Source: Neobacillus cucumis
Lineage (GTDB): Bacteria > Bacillota > Bacilli > Bacillales_B > DSM-18226
Direction of reading: 5' to 3'
NCBI RefSeq assembly: GCF_023715505.1
Contig: NZ_JAMBOH010000001.1
Location: forward strand, 124,001 to 188,000
DNA length: 64,000 bases
A model generated the notes under the pieces. That model made no database searches. It saw only the letters and a list, made by a program, of their open reading frames with translations, and was not told the origin of the DNA. How positions within the stretch are numbered: position 1 is the first letter of the stretch; every line of letters starts with the position of its first letter. Below are positions 51,706 through 60,509 of this stretch, one piece after another. The translations under genes and the position numbers were made by a program.

Positions 51706-51811
51706 CCAAAATCAATAAAAAATTGGGACAGTTGCAACAAAAGAGCTGGAACTTAACACACTCTTGAATTACATAAGTAATACAAGTCAACCAAGACGGT
51801 TGACTTGTTGT
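51706..51811. terminator. Two hairpins before short-chain dehydrogenase 3 end
   Basis: AACTGTCCCAA/TTGGGACAGTT (51706-51735) and GTCAACC/GGTTGAC (51781-51811) lie in the space after SDR 3 on the minus strand and probably end its transcript. Confidence 0.55.
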
Positions 51812-51843
51812 TGTTACACGATTACCAACTCGATACCTCGTGA

Positions 51844-52686
51844 TTATGCATCCTCATACGCAAGAGAAGTTGATAACTCACGATGAGCGTTGATCTGCTG
51901 CTGGAGCTCGGCAACTTTTTGTTCCGCACCAGCAATCGCATCCGCACCAGCAATCAAGCGGAATGGTGGTTTTTCCTGACTTACAATGGTAATCAGAGCC
52001 TTTGCAAGTTTGACAGGATCGCCTTCCTGTTTTCTATTTTTTTCTTTAAAGAAAGCCTTGATTTGTGCATTACCCTCAGCGTAGTCATCGATAGACAGGT
52101 CACCCCAGAATGTTGATTCTGGCTCTAAAAGTTCGGTACGGAAGAAACCTGGTTCAACGATGGTTGTTTTGATACCGTATGGAGCGACTTCATCACGTAA
52201 CGACTCCATCCAACCCTCAAGACCAAACTTCGAAGCAGAATAAGCGGAACCACCCGCACCTCCGACCAAGCCTGCAAGAGAAGAAATTGAAATAATGTGC
52301 CCAGACCGAACCTTACGCATCAAAGGCAACACAGCACGGGTGACGTTCATAGGACCGTATAGGTTGGTACTGATTTGGTGTTCCATCTGTTGTGTGGTTA
52401 GTTCCTCGAAGAATCCCCCATAAAAGTTACCTGCATTATTAACCAATACATCAATACGTCCAAATCGATTAACCGCCAACTTGACGGCAGCTTCGGCATC
52501 CGAAGGATTAGTTACATCCAGCTTTACGATCAGGAGATTTTCATCATCACCGAGGGCTTTGGCTACTTTATCGGTATTACGACCTGTAGCGACGACCTGA
52601 TGACCTGCCGCAAGAGCAGCCTTTGCAATATCAACACCCATGCCACGTCCGGCACCAGTAATAAACCAAACTTTATTGTTAGTCAT
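51844..52686 (-). CDS. Short-chain dehydrogenase 3 of the MerR-linked cluster
   Basis: 280 residues: TGAGRGMG, NNAGNFYGG, ISISS and active site YSASK. Ends ...QQQINAHRELSTSLAYEDA, a tail shared with the SDR fragment at 55261. More GC-rich than SDR 1 and 2. Its promoter (TTGCTT-N19-TAACCT with the dyad TTAGAGTGCACTCTAA) is of the MerR type and probably answers to merR 3. Confidence 0.88.
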   Translation of the reverse strand: MTNNKVWFITGAGRGMGVDIAKAALAAGHQVVATGRNTDKVAKALGDDENLLIVKLDVTNPSDAEAAVKLAVNRFGRIDVLVNNAGNFYGGFFEELTTQQMEHQISTNLYGPMNVTRAVLPLMRKVRSGHIISISSLAGLVGGAGGSAYSASKFGLEGWMESLRDEVAPYGIKTTIVEPGFFRTELLEPESTFWGDLSIDDYAEGNAQIKAFFKEKNRKQEGDPVKLAKALITIVSQEKPPFRLIAGADAIAGAEQKVAELQQQINAHRELSTSLAYEDA

Positions 52687-52759
52687 AATTTTTTCCTCCT
52701 AATTGTCTACTTTATTTTTCAAAGGTTTATTAACCTTCGTATTTGATTGGAACAAGAAT

Positions 52760-52790
52760 AGGTTACTCCTTAGAGTGCACTCTAAAGCAA
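52760..52790 (-). promoter_or_regulatory. MerR-type promoter of short-chain dehydrogenase 3
   Basis: Minus strand TTGCTT (52785-52790), 19 bp, TAACCT (52760-52765), with the palindrome TTAGAGTGCACTCTAA (52770-52785) in the spacer. Same dyad type as merR 3's own promoter. Confidence 0.75.
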
Positions 52791-52855
52791 GTTTTTTTTG
52801 AAAAAAATTTAGAAAGCTGTCAGACGCAATTGAAAAAACAACTGGCTGCTTAATT

Positions 52856-53224
52856 TCAAGAGAAACAGTTTCCTAATTCATTTTCATAAAAATTTATTTT
52901 AGTATCAAGAAACTCTAAGCTTTGACGAATCTTCTCGATTTCTTCCACTACTTTTTTGCGATGATTTTTAAGTAGTGCTAACCTTTCTTCCATTGTTTCA
53001 TCCCCCATATACCCCCACATGATAAATTGTTTCATGTCTTTTAGTGACATCCCCGATTTTTTTAGGTGGAGCAAAGTTTCAACCCATAATTTGTCTTTAT
53101 CCGAGTAAACTCTGACATTATTCTCGTCTCTGTTTACTTTTATTAACCCTTCTTTTTCGTAATACCTCAATGTATGTTCACTCACCCCAACGATTTTAGA
53201 AAATTCTCCAATAGAATATGTCAA
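52856..53224 (-). CDS. MerR-family regulator 3 (AdhR/NmlR-like)
   Basis: 122 residues from the TTG at 53224, 8 nt after GGAGG: MTYSIGEFSKIVGVSEHTLR, then RYYEKEGLI and DKLWVETLLHLKKSGMSLKD. The longer ATG frame starts at the predicted transcription start, so it is not used. Promoter dyad CTTAGAGTTTACTCTAAG. Similar MerR proteins (AdhR, NmlR) sense aldehydes or quinones; that function is a family inference. Confidence 0.85.
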   Translation of the reverse strand: MTYSIGEFSKIVGVSEHTLRYYEKEGLIKVNRDENNVRVYSDKDKLWVETLLHLKKSGMSLKDMKQFIMWGYMGDETMEERLALLKNHRKKVVEEIEKIRQSLEFLDTKINFYENELGNCFS

Positions 53225-53291
53225 TATAACCGCCTCCATTAAATCTGATATGTCTATTTCTTCTTTCTCTTTTAATTTACGACACAAAGCA

Positions 53292-53322
53292 AGAGTAATA
53301 CTTAGAGTTTACTCTAAGTCAA
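53292..53322 (-). promoter_or_regulatory. MerR-type promoter of merR 3
   Basis: Minus strand TTGACT (53317-53322), 19 bp, TACTCT (53292-53297); spacer dyad CTTAGAGTTTACTCTAAG at 53301-53318. Confidence 0.8.
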
Positions 53323-53401
53323 GAAGCACTTCAAAACGGAACCCTTTATAAAGAATAAGTGGCTTTTTTATTCATTGACTTTATTATAGTTATCCGGATT
53401 C

Positions 53402-53508
53402 CTTACTCAACTAAACTCACCCGTTTAGTCGAATAAAATAGGCTGCAGTTTTTTAGCAGCCAAATCTTAAGGAAAGCACCCGTTTAAGTGCATTCTTTCA
53501 CATACAAC
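53402..53508 (+). repeat. Dispersed 100-bp repeat, copy E
   Basis: CTCAACTAAACTCACCCGTT, TAGTCGAATAAAATAG, hairpin GGCTGC/GCAGCC, AAAGCACCCGTTTAAGTGCA and TTCTTTCACATAC. One of the most complete copies. Confidence 0.7.
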
Positions 53509-53577
53509 ATTTTTAAAGAGGAAGGACACATTATCCTTCTTCCTTAATAAATAAGAGAGATTTTTTATGCAATAAAT

Positions 53578-54123
53578 CTATATAATCCTCTCTAATAAAT
53601 CCCCCACTTTTTCTGCCATTTCCTGCGGTGGATAAGGCATGCCATTTTTTAGCCACCATTCCACTACACCTACGTAAGCATTAGCAACAAATTCGACAAC
53701 TACATCTTCGCTTTGACCAAAATTTTTGCCTTTTGTTATATCCACGTCTTTTTTAAACTCTTCTATATTATGTTGAACAAACCGGCTGCGAAAATATCTT
53801 GCTCCTTCACTCACCAACATCGTCGAAAAAAATAAATAATTACTTTTAAGATATTCCATGCAGTGTATAGTCGATTCAATCCAATCCATTTCAGCTTCCG
53901 ACTCACAAAGGTTAACCATGTTATTGATATGTTCTTCTATGATCTTATCCAACAGATCAAATTTATCCAAGTAATGAAGATAAACAGTTGCACGGTTAAT
54001 ATTTGCCCTGTCAGAAATATCCTGAATGGTAATACTATCGAAATTTTTTTCTGACATTAATTCAAGAAATGCTTTTTTTATTGCATCTTGAGTTCTAACA
54101 ATTCTTCTATCCACTTTTGCCAT
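53578..54123 (-). CDS. TetR-family regulator
   Basis: 181 residues from the ATG at 54123. N-terminal TetR helix-turn-helix ITIQDISDRANINRATVYLH, then the ligand domain. No cysteine switch. It is divergent from the hydrolase and MFS genes at 54311 and 55527, which it may control; a palindrome lies between. Confidence 0.87.
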   Translation of the reverse strand: MAKVDRRIVRTQDAIKKAFLELMSEKNFDSITIQDISDRANINRATVYLHYLDKFDLLDKIIEEHINNMVNLCESEAEMDWIESTIHCMEYLKSNYLFFSTMLVSEGARYFRSRFVQHNIEEFKKDVDITKGKNFGQSEDVVVEFVANAYVGVVEWWLKNGMPYPPQEMAEKVGDLLERII

Positions 54124-54170
54124 CGTTTCAACACCATACCTTTTTTGAGATAATCGACAATTTTTATTGA

Positions 54171-54190
54171 TTTGTTGTCTAAACAACAAA
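54171..54190. promoter_or_regulatory. Probable TetR operator
   Basis: TTTGTTG-TCTAAA-CAACAAA, a 20-bp palindrome between tetR and the hydrolase gene. Confidence 0.65.
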
Positions 54191-54310
54191 ACAGATTAAA
54201 TTAACGATTTCTATGTCTTGTTTTGTTTATAATTGTATTATAAATTATTTACAGATGTCGAGAAAGCATCAGTTGTATTCTATATTTAACATGAAAGGAT
54301 GTTATTTAAT

Positions 54311-55255
54311 ATGTCAAACTATATATTTGAGTTAAGCGATAAGGTAACAAGGAAATCAGTATCATACACTAACAGGTTTGGAATCAAAATTGCGGCAGAT
54401 CTCTACTTGCCAAAAGACTTTGATGAGTCAAAGAAACACGCAGCCGTTATTATTGGTGCACCCTATGGCGGTGTTAAGGAGCAGGGTTCGGGTATTTATG
54501 CTCAAAACTTGGCAGAGCGTGGTTTTGTGGCTCTTACATTTGACCCATCGTACAACGGATACAGTGGTGGAGAGCCACGGCACCTTTCTTCGCCTGATCT
54601 ATTCGTAGAAGATTTCAGTGCAGCTGTTGATTATGTAGGTACGCGTCCATTTGTAGATAGGAATCAAATTGGTACCCTTGGTATGTGTGGTAGTGGTGGT
54701 TTTGCAATCAGTGCAGCGCAGGTTGATAGACGCATCAAGGCTGTTGCCACTGTCAGTATGTACGATATATCCCGTGCGCAAGCCAACGGCTTTAAGGACT
54801 CGTTAACTGAAGAAGATCGCAACGCCATACTCGATGCCCTTGCCGAGCAACGCTACGCGGAGTTTGAGGGCAACCCGCCGGCTCTAACCGATCGAGGAGC
54901 ACCTATTGGATTTGATGATAATACAGACCCTATCGGTCGTGAATTTGGCGAGTTCTATTCTACACCTCGTGGGTACCACCCAAACTCAATTACTCAATTT
55001 ACCGTGACAAGCAGCTTGTCATTTATGAACTTTCCTGTGCTTACGTACATTAAATCGATTTCACCGCGACCAATTTTGTTCATCATGGGCGAGCAGGCTC
55101 ACTCACGATACTTTAGTGAAGATGCTTACGAATTGGCGGCAGAACCAAAAGAGCTATACATCGTTCCAAATGCAGGACACGTTGATTTGTACGACAAGAC
55201 AGATTTGATCCCATTCGACAAGTTGGAAGCATTCTTTACCGAGAATTTGAAGTAA
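54311..55255 (+). CDS. Alpha/beta hydrolase (YcjY/dienelactone hydrolase-like)
   Basis: 314 residues from the ATG at 54311 (AAAGGATG about 12 nt upstream; an ATG 12 nt earlier abuts that ribosome site). The nucleophile elbow LGMCGSGG carries cysteine, as in dienelactone hydrolases. The core continues with VATVSMYD and ILFIMGEQAHSR; the histidine lies in NAGHVDLYD. Substrate unknown. Directly followed by an SDR remnant. Confidence 0.82.
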   Translation: MSNYIFELSDKVTRKSVSYTNRFGIKIAADLYLPKDFDESKKHAAVIIGAPYGGVKEQGSGIYAQNLAERGFVALTFDPSYNGYSGGEPRHLSSPDLFVEDFSAAVDYVGTRPFVDRNQIGTLGMCGSGGFAISAAQVDRRIKAVATVSMYDISRAQANGFKDSLTEEDRNAILDALAEQRYAEFEGNPPALTDRGAPIGFDDNTDPIGREFGEFYSTPRGYHPNSITQFTVTSSLSFMNFPVLTYIKSISPRPILFIMGEQAHSRYFSEDAYELAAEPKELYIVPNAGHVDLYDKTDLIPFDKLEAFFTENLK

Positions 55256-55260
55256 CAATT

Positions 55261-55443
55261 GCTTCAAAGGCTCTAATCACCATCGCAAATCTAGAGGAAC
55301 CACCGTTTCGCTGGATCGGTGGTTCAGATGCCATCGCTAACGTAGAACTAAAAGTCGCAGAGCTTCAAAAGCAGAACAGTGCCCATCGGGACCTTTTGAC
55401 TTCCCTCACTTATGAGGATGCAAAAGCTTTCAGACGAAGTTAA
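55261..55443 (+). pseudogene. Short-chain dehydrogenase C-terminal fragment
   Basis: A 60-codon frame reads ASKALITIANLEEPPFRWIG, GSDAIANVELKVAELQKQNS and ends AHRDLLTSLTYEDAKAF. It is the C-terminus of an SDR closely related to SDR 3 (AHRELSTSLAYEDA). The rest of the gene is absent; the hydrolase gene stops 5 nt before. So a fifth SDR existed here and was replaced or deleted. Confidence 0.8.
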
Positions 55444-55472
55444 ATTTGAATTCTTCGGGAAGAAATTTTAAT

Positions 55473-55505
55473 AAAATGCCCCCATTGCTTTTTGGGGGCA
55501 TTTTA
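55473..55505 (+). terminator. Terminator before the second MFS gene
   Basis: AAAATGCCCCCA/TGGGGGCATTTT perfect stem with an 8-nt loop. Confidence 0.85.
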
Positions 55506-55526
55506 TTGAAGATAGGAGTTGTTTTT

Positions 55527-56699
55527 TTGACTAAACGAAATAATTTGTTGATTTTCATATTGACCATAGGAGTTTTCGGCATCTTAAATACAGAAATGGG
55601 GGTTATTGGGTTATTACCTTCCATTGCTGATCACTTTAATGTCAGCATATCAAAAGCAGGATGGCTGGTGAGCTTTTTTGCTCTAACGATTGCTGTATCT
55701 GGACCAACGATGCCGTTATTGTTTTCCAGGATAAATCGTAAGAAGGTCATGTTACTTGTATTAGGTGTTTTCGTTTTGGGAAATATTGTATCCATATTTA
55801 CATCTAACTTTACCATTCTATTAATTGTTCGTATAATTCTAGGCTTTTTTCATCCAATTTATTGTTCTTTGGCATTTACAGCTGCTGCTTCCTCAGTAAG
55901 TAGAGAAGAAGCCCCAAAAGCTGTTTCTAAAGTATTTATAGGTGTATCTGCCGGTATGGTAGCCGGAGTACCGATCGCAAGTTTTATTGATAGTGCCGTT
56001 TCGTTTGAAATGGCGATGGCATTCTTTGCTATTGTTACTCTTATTGTATTCATTGCTACATTAATTTTTGTACCATCTATGCCTGTTGAAGATAGACTTT
56101 CTTATGGTACACAACTTTCTGTATTAAAAAAACCTATTATATGGCTTTCCATCGTGACTGTCATTTTATTAAACTCAGCTATATTTGGGGTTTATAGTTA
56201 TTTTGCTGAATATCTGAAAACAGTAACGAATATGTCCCCGAATACCATGAGTTTAACGTTATTCATCTTCGGTGGAGCCAATATTATCGGAAACATTGTG
56301 GCAGGTAAGTTACTTACTCATAGTGCCACTAAGTCTGTAGTATCTTTTCCTTTGTTATTGGGTGCTGTTTACATCATTTTATTCTTTACAGGACAGTTTA
56401 CCGTACCAATGGCAATTATAACTTTAATTTGGGGAATATTGGCTGGAGGAATAATGGCAAATATAAATCAATATTTGATTGCGTCTTCAGCTCCCGAAGC
56501 GCCTGATTTCGCCAATGGCTTATTTATATCATCCTGTAACGTAGGAACAACGATTGGTGCAGCTGCAGGCGGGTTATTTATATCAGAAATGGGTACACAA
56601 TATGTCGTATTAGTGGGAATCCTATCATTGATACTAAGTTTGGTAACTATCTTACTTAGAAATTACATGTTTACTCCTATACAACAACTTTCCAGATAA
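55527..56699 (+). CDS. MFS transporter (DHA1, AraJ/YdhP-like)
   Basis: 390 residues from a TTG at 55527, 8 nt after GGAG, which lies after the terminator; the longer ATG frame runs through that terminator. Twelve TM helices. Motif C-like VIGLLPSIADHFNVS, motif A-like region RINRKKVMLL, and GFFHPIYCSLAFTAA. These proteins export drugs or sugars; substrate unknown. Confidence 0.82.
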   Translation: MTKRNNLLIFILTIGVFGILNTEMGVIGLLPSIADHFNVSISKAGWLVSFFALTIAVSGPTMPLLFSRINRKKVMLLVLGVFVLGNIVSIFTSNFTILLIVRIILGFFHPIYCSLAFTAAASSVSREEAPKAVSKVFIGVSAGMVAGVPIASFIDSAVSFEMAMAFFAIVTLIVFIATLIFVPSMPVEDRLSYGTQLSVLKKPIIWLSIVTVILLNSAIFGVYSYFAEYLKTVTNMSPNTMSLTLFIFGGANIIGNIVAGKLLTHSATKSVVSFPLLLGAVYIILFFTGQFTVPMAIITLIWGILAGGIMANINQYLIASSAPEAPDFANGLFISSCNVGTTIGAAAGGLFISEMGTQYVVLVGILSLILSLVTILLRNYMFTPIQQLSR

Positions 56700-56838
56700 G
56701 GATTAAATTCAACATTCTTAAAAGCTCTCTGTTCATTATTGATTTATATTCCCTGTCCTACTTTTATTATTAAATTTCTAGGGTGTGGAAAAATTTACTC
56801 TAGCTCAGGATTAGTAGCCGAATAAAGGAGGATATTAA

Positions 56839-57546
56839 ATGTCAAAGGATATAAAAGTTGCACTTGTCACTGGCGGGAATCGAGGAATTGGATATGAACT
56901 AGTCAGACAATTAGCTCAGAAAGGTTTTCAGGTCATTTTGGCAAGTCGAAATCCAGAGATGGGTCATGAAGCTACGCAAAAACTTAAGGAGTTAAAGCTG
57001 GACGTTTCGTTTGTGGTAATGGATGTAGACAATCAAGAAAGCATCCGTCAAGCTGCGATTACTGTAAATGAGCGATATGGAAGATTAGATGTATTGATTA
57101 ATAATGCTGGCGTGTATTTGGATGAGAATGAAAAGTTATTGACTATGGACGCTTCCATTCTAGAGAAAACGATGGCAACTAATTTCTTCGGCGCTTACTA
57201 TTGTCTTCATTCCTTTATTCCGATCATGGAAAAGCATGGCTATGGAAGAATCATTAATGTTTCATCAGGATATGGGGAGATGAGAGAAATGTCTCATCAA
57301 GGAGTAGGCGCCTATAAGTTGTCTAAACTTGCCTTGAATGGTTTGACACAATTGGTAGCTGCAGAAATCAAAGGAGATATCAAAATAAACGCGGTATGTC
57401 CGGGGTGGGTCAGTACAGATATGGGTGGACCATCTGCTCCAAAATCTCCTAAGCAAGCTGCTGAGTCTATCCTTTGGTTAGCGACGATTGGACCTGAAGG
57501 ACCTAACGGAGGATTCTTCAGAGATGGAATACGAATCGATTGGTAA
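56839..57546 (+). CDS. Short-chain dehydrogenase 4 (carbonyl-reductase-like)
   Basis: 235 residues: TGGNRGIG (about 11-18), NNAGVYLDE, INVSS and active site YKLSK, followed by VCPGWVSTDMGG. The last motif is typical of eukaryote-like carbonyl reductases. AAAGGAGG lies 8 nt before the ATG. It is not closely related to SDR 1-3. Confidence 0.88.
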   Translation: MSKDIKVALVTGGNRGIGYELVRQLAQKGFQVILASRNPEMGHEATQKLKELKLDVSFVVMDVDNQESIRQAAITVNERYGRLDVLINNAGVYLDENEKLLTMDASILEKTMATNFFGAYYCLHSFIPIMEKHGYGRIINVSSGYGEMREMSHQGVGAYKLSKLALNGLTQLVAAEIKGDIKINAVCPGWVSTDMGGPSAPKSPKQAAESILWLATIGPEGPNGGFFRDGIRIDW

Positions 57547-57641
57547 TAATACACCTATGAGAGCAAAAGATTTGCTGCTTAAGTGTGCTTCGATTAAACC
57601 GTCTTCTCCAATTGTTATTGTTTAAAAACCAATTAAATAGT

Positions 57642-57685
57642 AAAAGCCGAATATCCTATTTCAACTAGGATATTCGGCTTTTTTT
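57642..57685 (+). terminator. Terminator of short-chain dehydrogenase 4
   Basis: AAAGCCGAATATCCTA/TAGGATATTCGGCTTT, 16-bp stem then TTTTT. Confidence 0.92.
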
Positions 57686-57709
57686 ATAACTTTGTGAAGC
57701 GATGTACTT

Positions 57710-57797
57710 AAAGTAAACTGCCCAGTTAGTCGAATAAGAAAATGACCGCCGTAACGACGATTATCTTGTGCTCAAGCACCCGTTAGTTGAACAAGGT
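57710..57797 (+). repeat. Dispersed 100-bp repeat, copy F
   Basis: AAACTGCCCAGTTAGTCGAA, TAAGAAAATGACCGCC, GTGCTCAAGCACCCGTTAGTT and GAACAAG: the head and tail of the family, with a degenerate hairpin between. Confidence 0.65.
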
Positions 57798-57800
57798 AAG

Positions 57801-58220
57801 TTACTCTAAATATTCATCACTCAGACTTGGATTTGAATACCTTGCCATTCCAGTTTTCAGCTTTTTTAATCCAAGTTTGCGATAAAATCCTTCATTACCA
57901 GTTGTTGATATTAAATGTATACAAGAAACATTACTTAGCTTATCAAGTAAAAACTCCATAATTTTTTTAGCTATTCCTTGCCTTTGAAAATCTCGATGAA
58001 CCACTACATCATAAATTGCTGCATTAAAAACTCCATCTGTAATCCCTCTACCAATCCCAATAATTCTTCCATTGACCTTAACTAAGGCTACAACATTACT
58101 TGCTTCGAATACTTGTCTAATTATCTCGTTTGTATGTTTAGTCCACCCAACAGAAGCATAAACTTCCTTCATTTCATCGAGATTTGCATTGGCAAAATCA
58201 CTATGAATTTCTATATCCAT
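57801..58220 (-). CDS. GNAT N-acetyltransferase, small form
   Basis: 139 residues: AAIYDVVVHRDFQRQGIAKK holds the acetyl-CoA loop (RDFQRQGIA), and NVSCIHLISTTGNEGFYRKL the beta5-alpha4 segment. Acceptor unknown. GGAGGGAG before the ATG. Confidence 0.85.
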   Translation of the reverse strand: MDIEIHSDFANANLDEMKEVYASVGWTKHTNEIIRQVFEASNVVALVKVNGRIIGIGRGITDGVFNAAIYDVVVHRDFQRQGIAKKIMEFLLDKLSNVSCIHLISTTGNEGFYRKLGLKKLKTGMARYSNPSLSDEYLE

Positions 58221-58284
58221 ATATACTCCCTCCTATAAATCGCATATCTAAGTTTTTAAAAATTTTACCATATTTTCATTGTTT

Positions 58285-58392
58285 CTTCTTCAACTAAACT
58301 GCCAGTTATTTCAACAAGAAAAATGACCGCAGCAGCGATCATCATCCTAAACAAAAGCACCCAATTGTTTAAGGAAATTGTTTCACAAAATA
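58285..58392 (+). repeat. Dispersed 100-bp repeat, copy G
   Basis: CTTCTTCAACTAAACTGCCA, GTTATTTCAACAAGAAAAA, ACCGCAGCAGCG, AAAAGCACCCAATTG and TTTCACAAAA. Confidence 0.7.
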
Positions 58393-58423
58393 AAAAAATA
58401 TGTGTCGGAACAGCTTTCTACAA

Positions 58424-58981
58424 TTAAAACTCTTCTTCTAAAATAGAATACATATTTATATCTTGATGTTTTCCCTTTACAAATATGCCTTTTCTAATTA
58501 TTCCTTCAAAAGACATTCCCGTTTTTTCCATCACTCGTGCTGAGCCGATATTTTCCACAAAACACCTGGCTTGAATACGAACTAAATTCATTTTTTCAAA
58601 ACCGAATTTTATTACTTCTTTTGCTGCCTCAGTAGTTAAGCCATTTCCCCAATAATCTTGAGAAATAACATAGCCAATTTCAGCAATTTTGTGATTTGGT
58701 TCCCACCAAACAAAGTCAATAGTCCCGATTAATTTTCCATTATCTTTGTATTCAATTCCCCAAGGAGCCACTTGGCTGTTTTTATATCTGTTTAAGATAA
58801 TATCAATAAATTCTTTTGTGTCGGATAATGTTTTATGGGTATTCCAAGTAACATACTTAGTTACTTCTTCATTTGCGCCATATGAAAAAATATCTTCAGC
58901 ATCATCTAAGGTAACTTTTCTAAGAATAAGACGTTCAGTTTCTAATATCGGTAAATTACCATATATTTTTTCAATCTCCAT
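58424..58981 (-). CDS. RimJ/RimL-type GNAT N-acetyltransferase
   Basis: 185 residues from the ATG at 58981 (GGAGAGGG upstream): LETERLILRKVTLDDAEDIF at the start, then GYVISQDYWGNGLTTEAAKE (acetyl-CoA loop) and CFVENIGSARVMEKTGMSFE. This is the RimJ/RimL layout for acetylating protein N-termini or amino-sugars. Substrate unknown. Confidence 0.88.
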   Translation of the reverse strand: MEIEKIYGNLPILETERLILRKVTLDDAEDIFSYGANEEVTKYVTWNTHKTLSDTKEFIDIILNRYKNSQVAPWGIEYKDNGKLIGTIDFVWWEPNHKIAEIGYVISQDYWGNGLTTEAAKEVIKFGFEKMNLVRIQARCFVENIGSARVMEKTGMSFEGIIRKGIFVKGKHQDINMYSILEEEF

Positions 58982-59041
58982 AAGATACCCTCTCCAAATT
59001 AACTTGATAAACACTTATTCTATAAGGTTTTGTATTACTCC

Positions 59042-59134
59042 TCCTTCTTGAACTAAACTGCCCATTAGTTCAATAAGAAAAGCCGCCTGTTTATTGCAGC
59101 CAGTCTTCAACTCTTGCACCCATTAGTTCAATAA
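59042..59134 (+). repeat. Dispersed 100-bp repeat, copy H
   Basis: CTTGAACTAAACTGCCCATT, AGTTCAATAAGAAAAG, hairpin part GCCGCC/GCAGCC, and TCTTGCACCCATTAGTTCAA. Confidence 0.7.
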
Positions 59135-59153
59135 CAATTTTATTTTTTACCTG

Positions 59154-59531
59154 TTATTTTTTATAACGTAATTTAATAAATTTGGCTGAAGCTGTTAAAA
59201 TAAGCATCGCAACAGGACCTATTGTCCTGAAGGTAGCATTGGGATTAATTTCAGGATAAATAACTATAAATAAAACTCCTACTAGTAAAGATATTAATGA
59301 AAAAAATAACCCTCGATAATAAGGATTAATATCTAAGAACAGATTTAAATAAGTACCAATAAATAAAGACACTAAAATAAGTAAACCAATCGTTGTTTTT
59401 ATAAGTGTATTAAAATCTGGGGTTAAAATCGCAAGAACGATTGCTAAAGCCATAAAAGCTAATGCTACCAAATATCCATACACTTTATTTTTTTCATTAT
59501 TTCTTAGTTGTTCAATGAATTTCTGAATCAC
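59154..59531 (-). CDS. Small integral membrane protein
   Basis: 125 residues with four hydrophobic segments (about residues 18-36, 43-62, 71-90 and 103-117), the N-terminus charged and the C-terminus basic (KFIKLRYKK). No motif recognised. Confidence 0.6.
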   Translation of the reverse strand: MIQKFIEQLRNNEKNKVYGYLVALAFMALAIVLAILTPDFNTLIKTTIGLLILVSLFIGTYLNLFLDINPYYRGLFFSLISLLVGVLFIVIYPEINPNATFRTIGPVAMLILTASAKFIKLRYKK

Positions 59532-59599
59532 TTTATTATCAGTCCTTAAAAAAATTCTACCTATTTTTATACGTTTCCCAAGCCATTAAGGTTTCAATC

Positions 59600-59650
59600 C
59601 TTGTTAAACTAACCTGCCCGTTAAGCGTAAAAATCGGCTCTTCACCACAA
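59600..59650 (+). repeat. Dispersed 100-bp repeat, copy I, left half
   Basis: CTTGTTAAACTAACCTGCCC, GTTAAGCGTAAAAATCGGC and TTCACC. The copy stops near 59650, where the IS110-type sequence begins. Its likely right half lies at about 60957-60985 (AGTACGATACTTCACAATC). Confidence 0.65.
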
Positions 59651-59654
59651 AGAA

Positions 59655-59868
59655 TGAAAATATATTGAATCCGGCGATAATGTTCCTAAGGCTGGGAGAG
59701 GAAGGTCGATAAACTATGGTGCCTTAGAGCCCATCCGTTAGTCTGACTCCAACGACCACGGTGCACCACAAACTGTCGCTCCCTTACGGGAAGCACTCAT
59801 GGTAGATTAATCCTAATTCTGATTGTTGCACCAGCCTCCAATATACAAGCCTAGAAAGGAAGTTTTCA
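59655..59868 (+). ncRNA. Candidate IS110 bridge-RNA region
   Basis: The non-coding end upstream of IS110-group recombinase genes encodes the bridge RNA. Here the 5' side holds several potential stems (for example GGCTGGGAGAGGAAGGTCG, and CACTCATGG/...). Not folded; the recombinase is broken. Confidence 0.35.
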
Positions 59869-60507
59869 ATGGATGTAATGATTGAAAGAGCATGTGGTTT
59901 GGATGTCCATAAGGACAATATCACTGCTTGCATTATGACTTCACAAGGAAAGGAGATTCAAACATTTTCTACTAAAACGGTTTTTATTTTAAAGTTATTG
60001 GACTGGATTAAGGAGAATAATTGTACTCACGTAGCTATGGAAAGCACGAGTGTTTATTGGAAACCTATTGTTAACTTATTAGAGTCCGAAGGAATCGAAT
60101 TTTTAGTGGTAAATGCCCAACATATGAAAGCTCTCCCAGGACGCAAAACTGATGTTAAGGATGCAGAATGGATTGCCCAACTTCTTCGCCATGGACTACT
60201 TAAAGCTAGTTTCATTCCTGATCGGAACCAACGAGAACTGCGGGAACTGGTTCGCTATCGCCGTAGTATTATTGAAGAACGCGCCAGACAACACAATCGG
60301 ATTCAAAAGGTTTTAGAAGGTGCCAATATCAAACTTGGTTCTGTTGTATCTGATATTATGGGAGTTTCGTCGAAGGATATGCTTCGAGCAATCGCAGATG
60401 GTGAGAATGATCCTGAAAAACACTTCGATGTTTGTTTATCTTATAGACACCATCCCGATAGTAGTCGTTTAATAGTAGATGTTTCTTACTTACAACGTTC
60501 CGATTAA
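59869..60507 (+). pseudogene. IS110-family transposase, C-terminally truncated
   Basis: 212 residues. The N-terminal DEDD RuvC-like domain is intact: CGLDVHKDNITACI with the first Asp (about 10), VAMESTSVYWKP with Glu (about 58), and GRKTDVKDAEWIAQLL with two acidic residues (about 96-99). After ENDPEK the frame diverges and stops; the C-terminal catalytic-serine domain (transposase_20) is missing. AAAGGAAG lies before the ATG. Confidence 0.85.
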
Positions 60508-60509
60508 CC

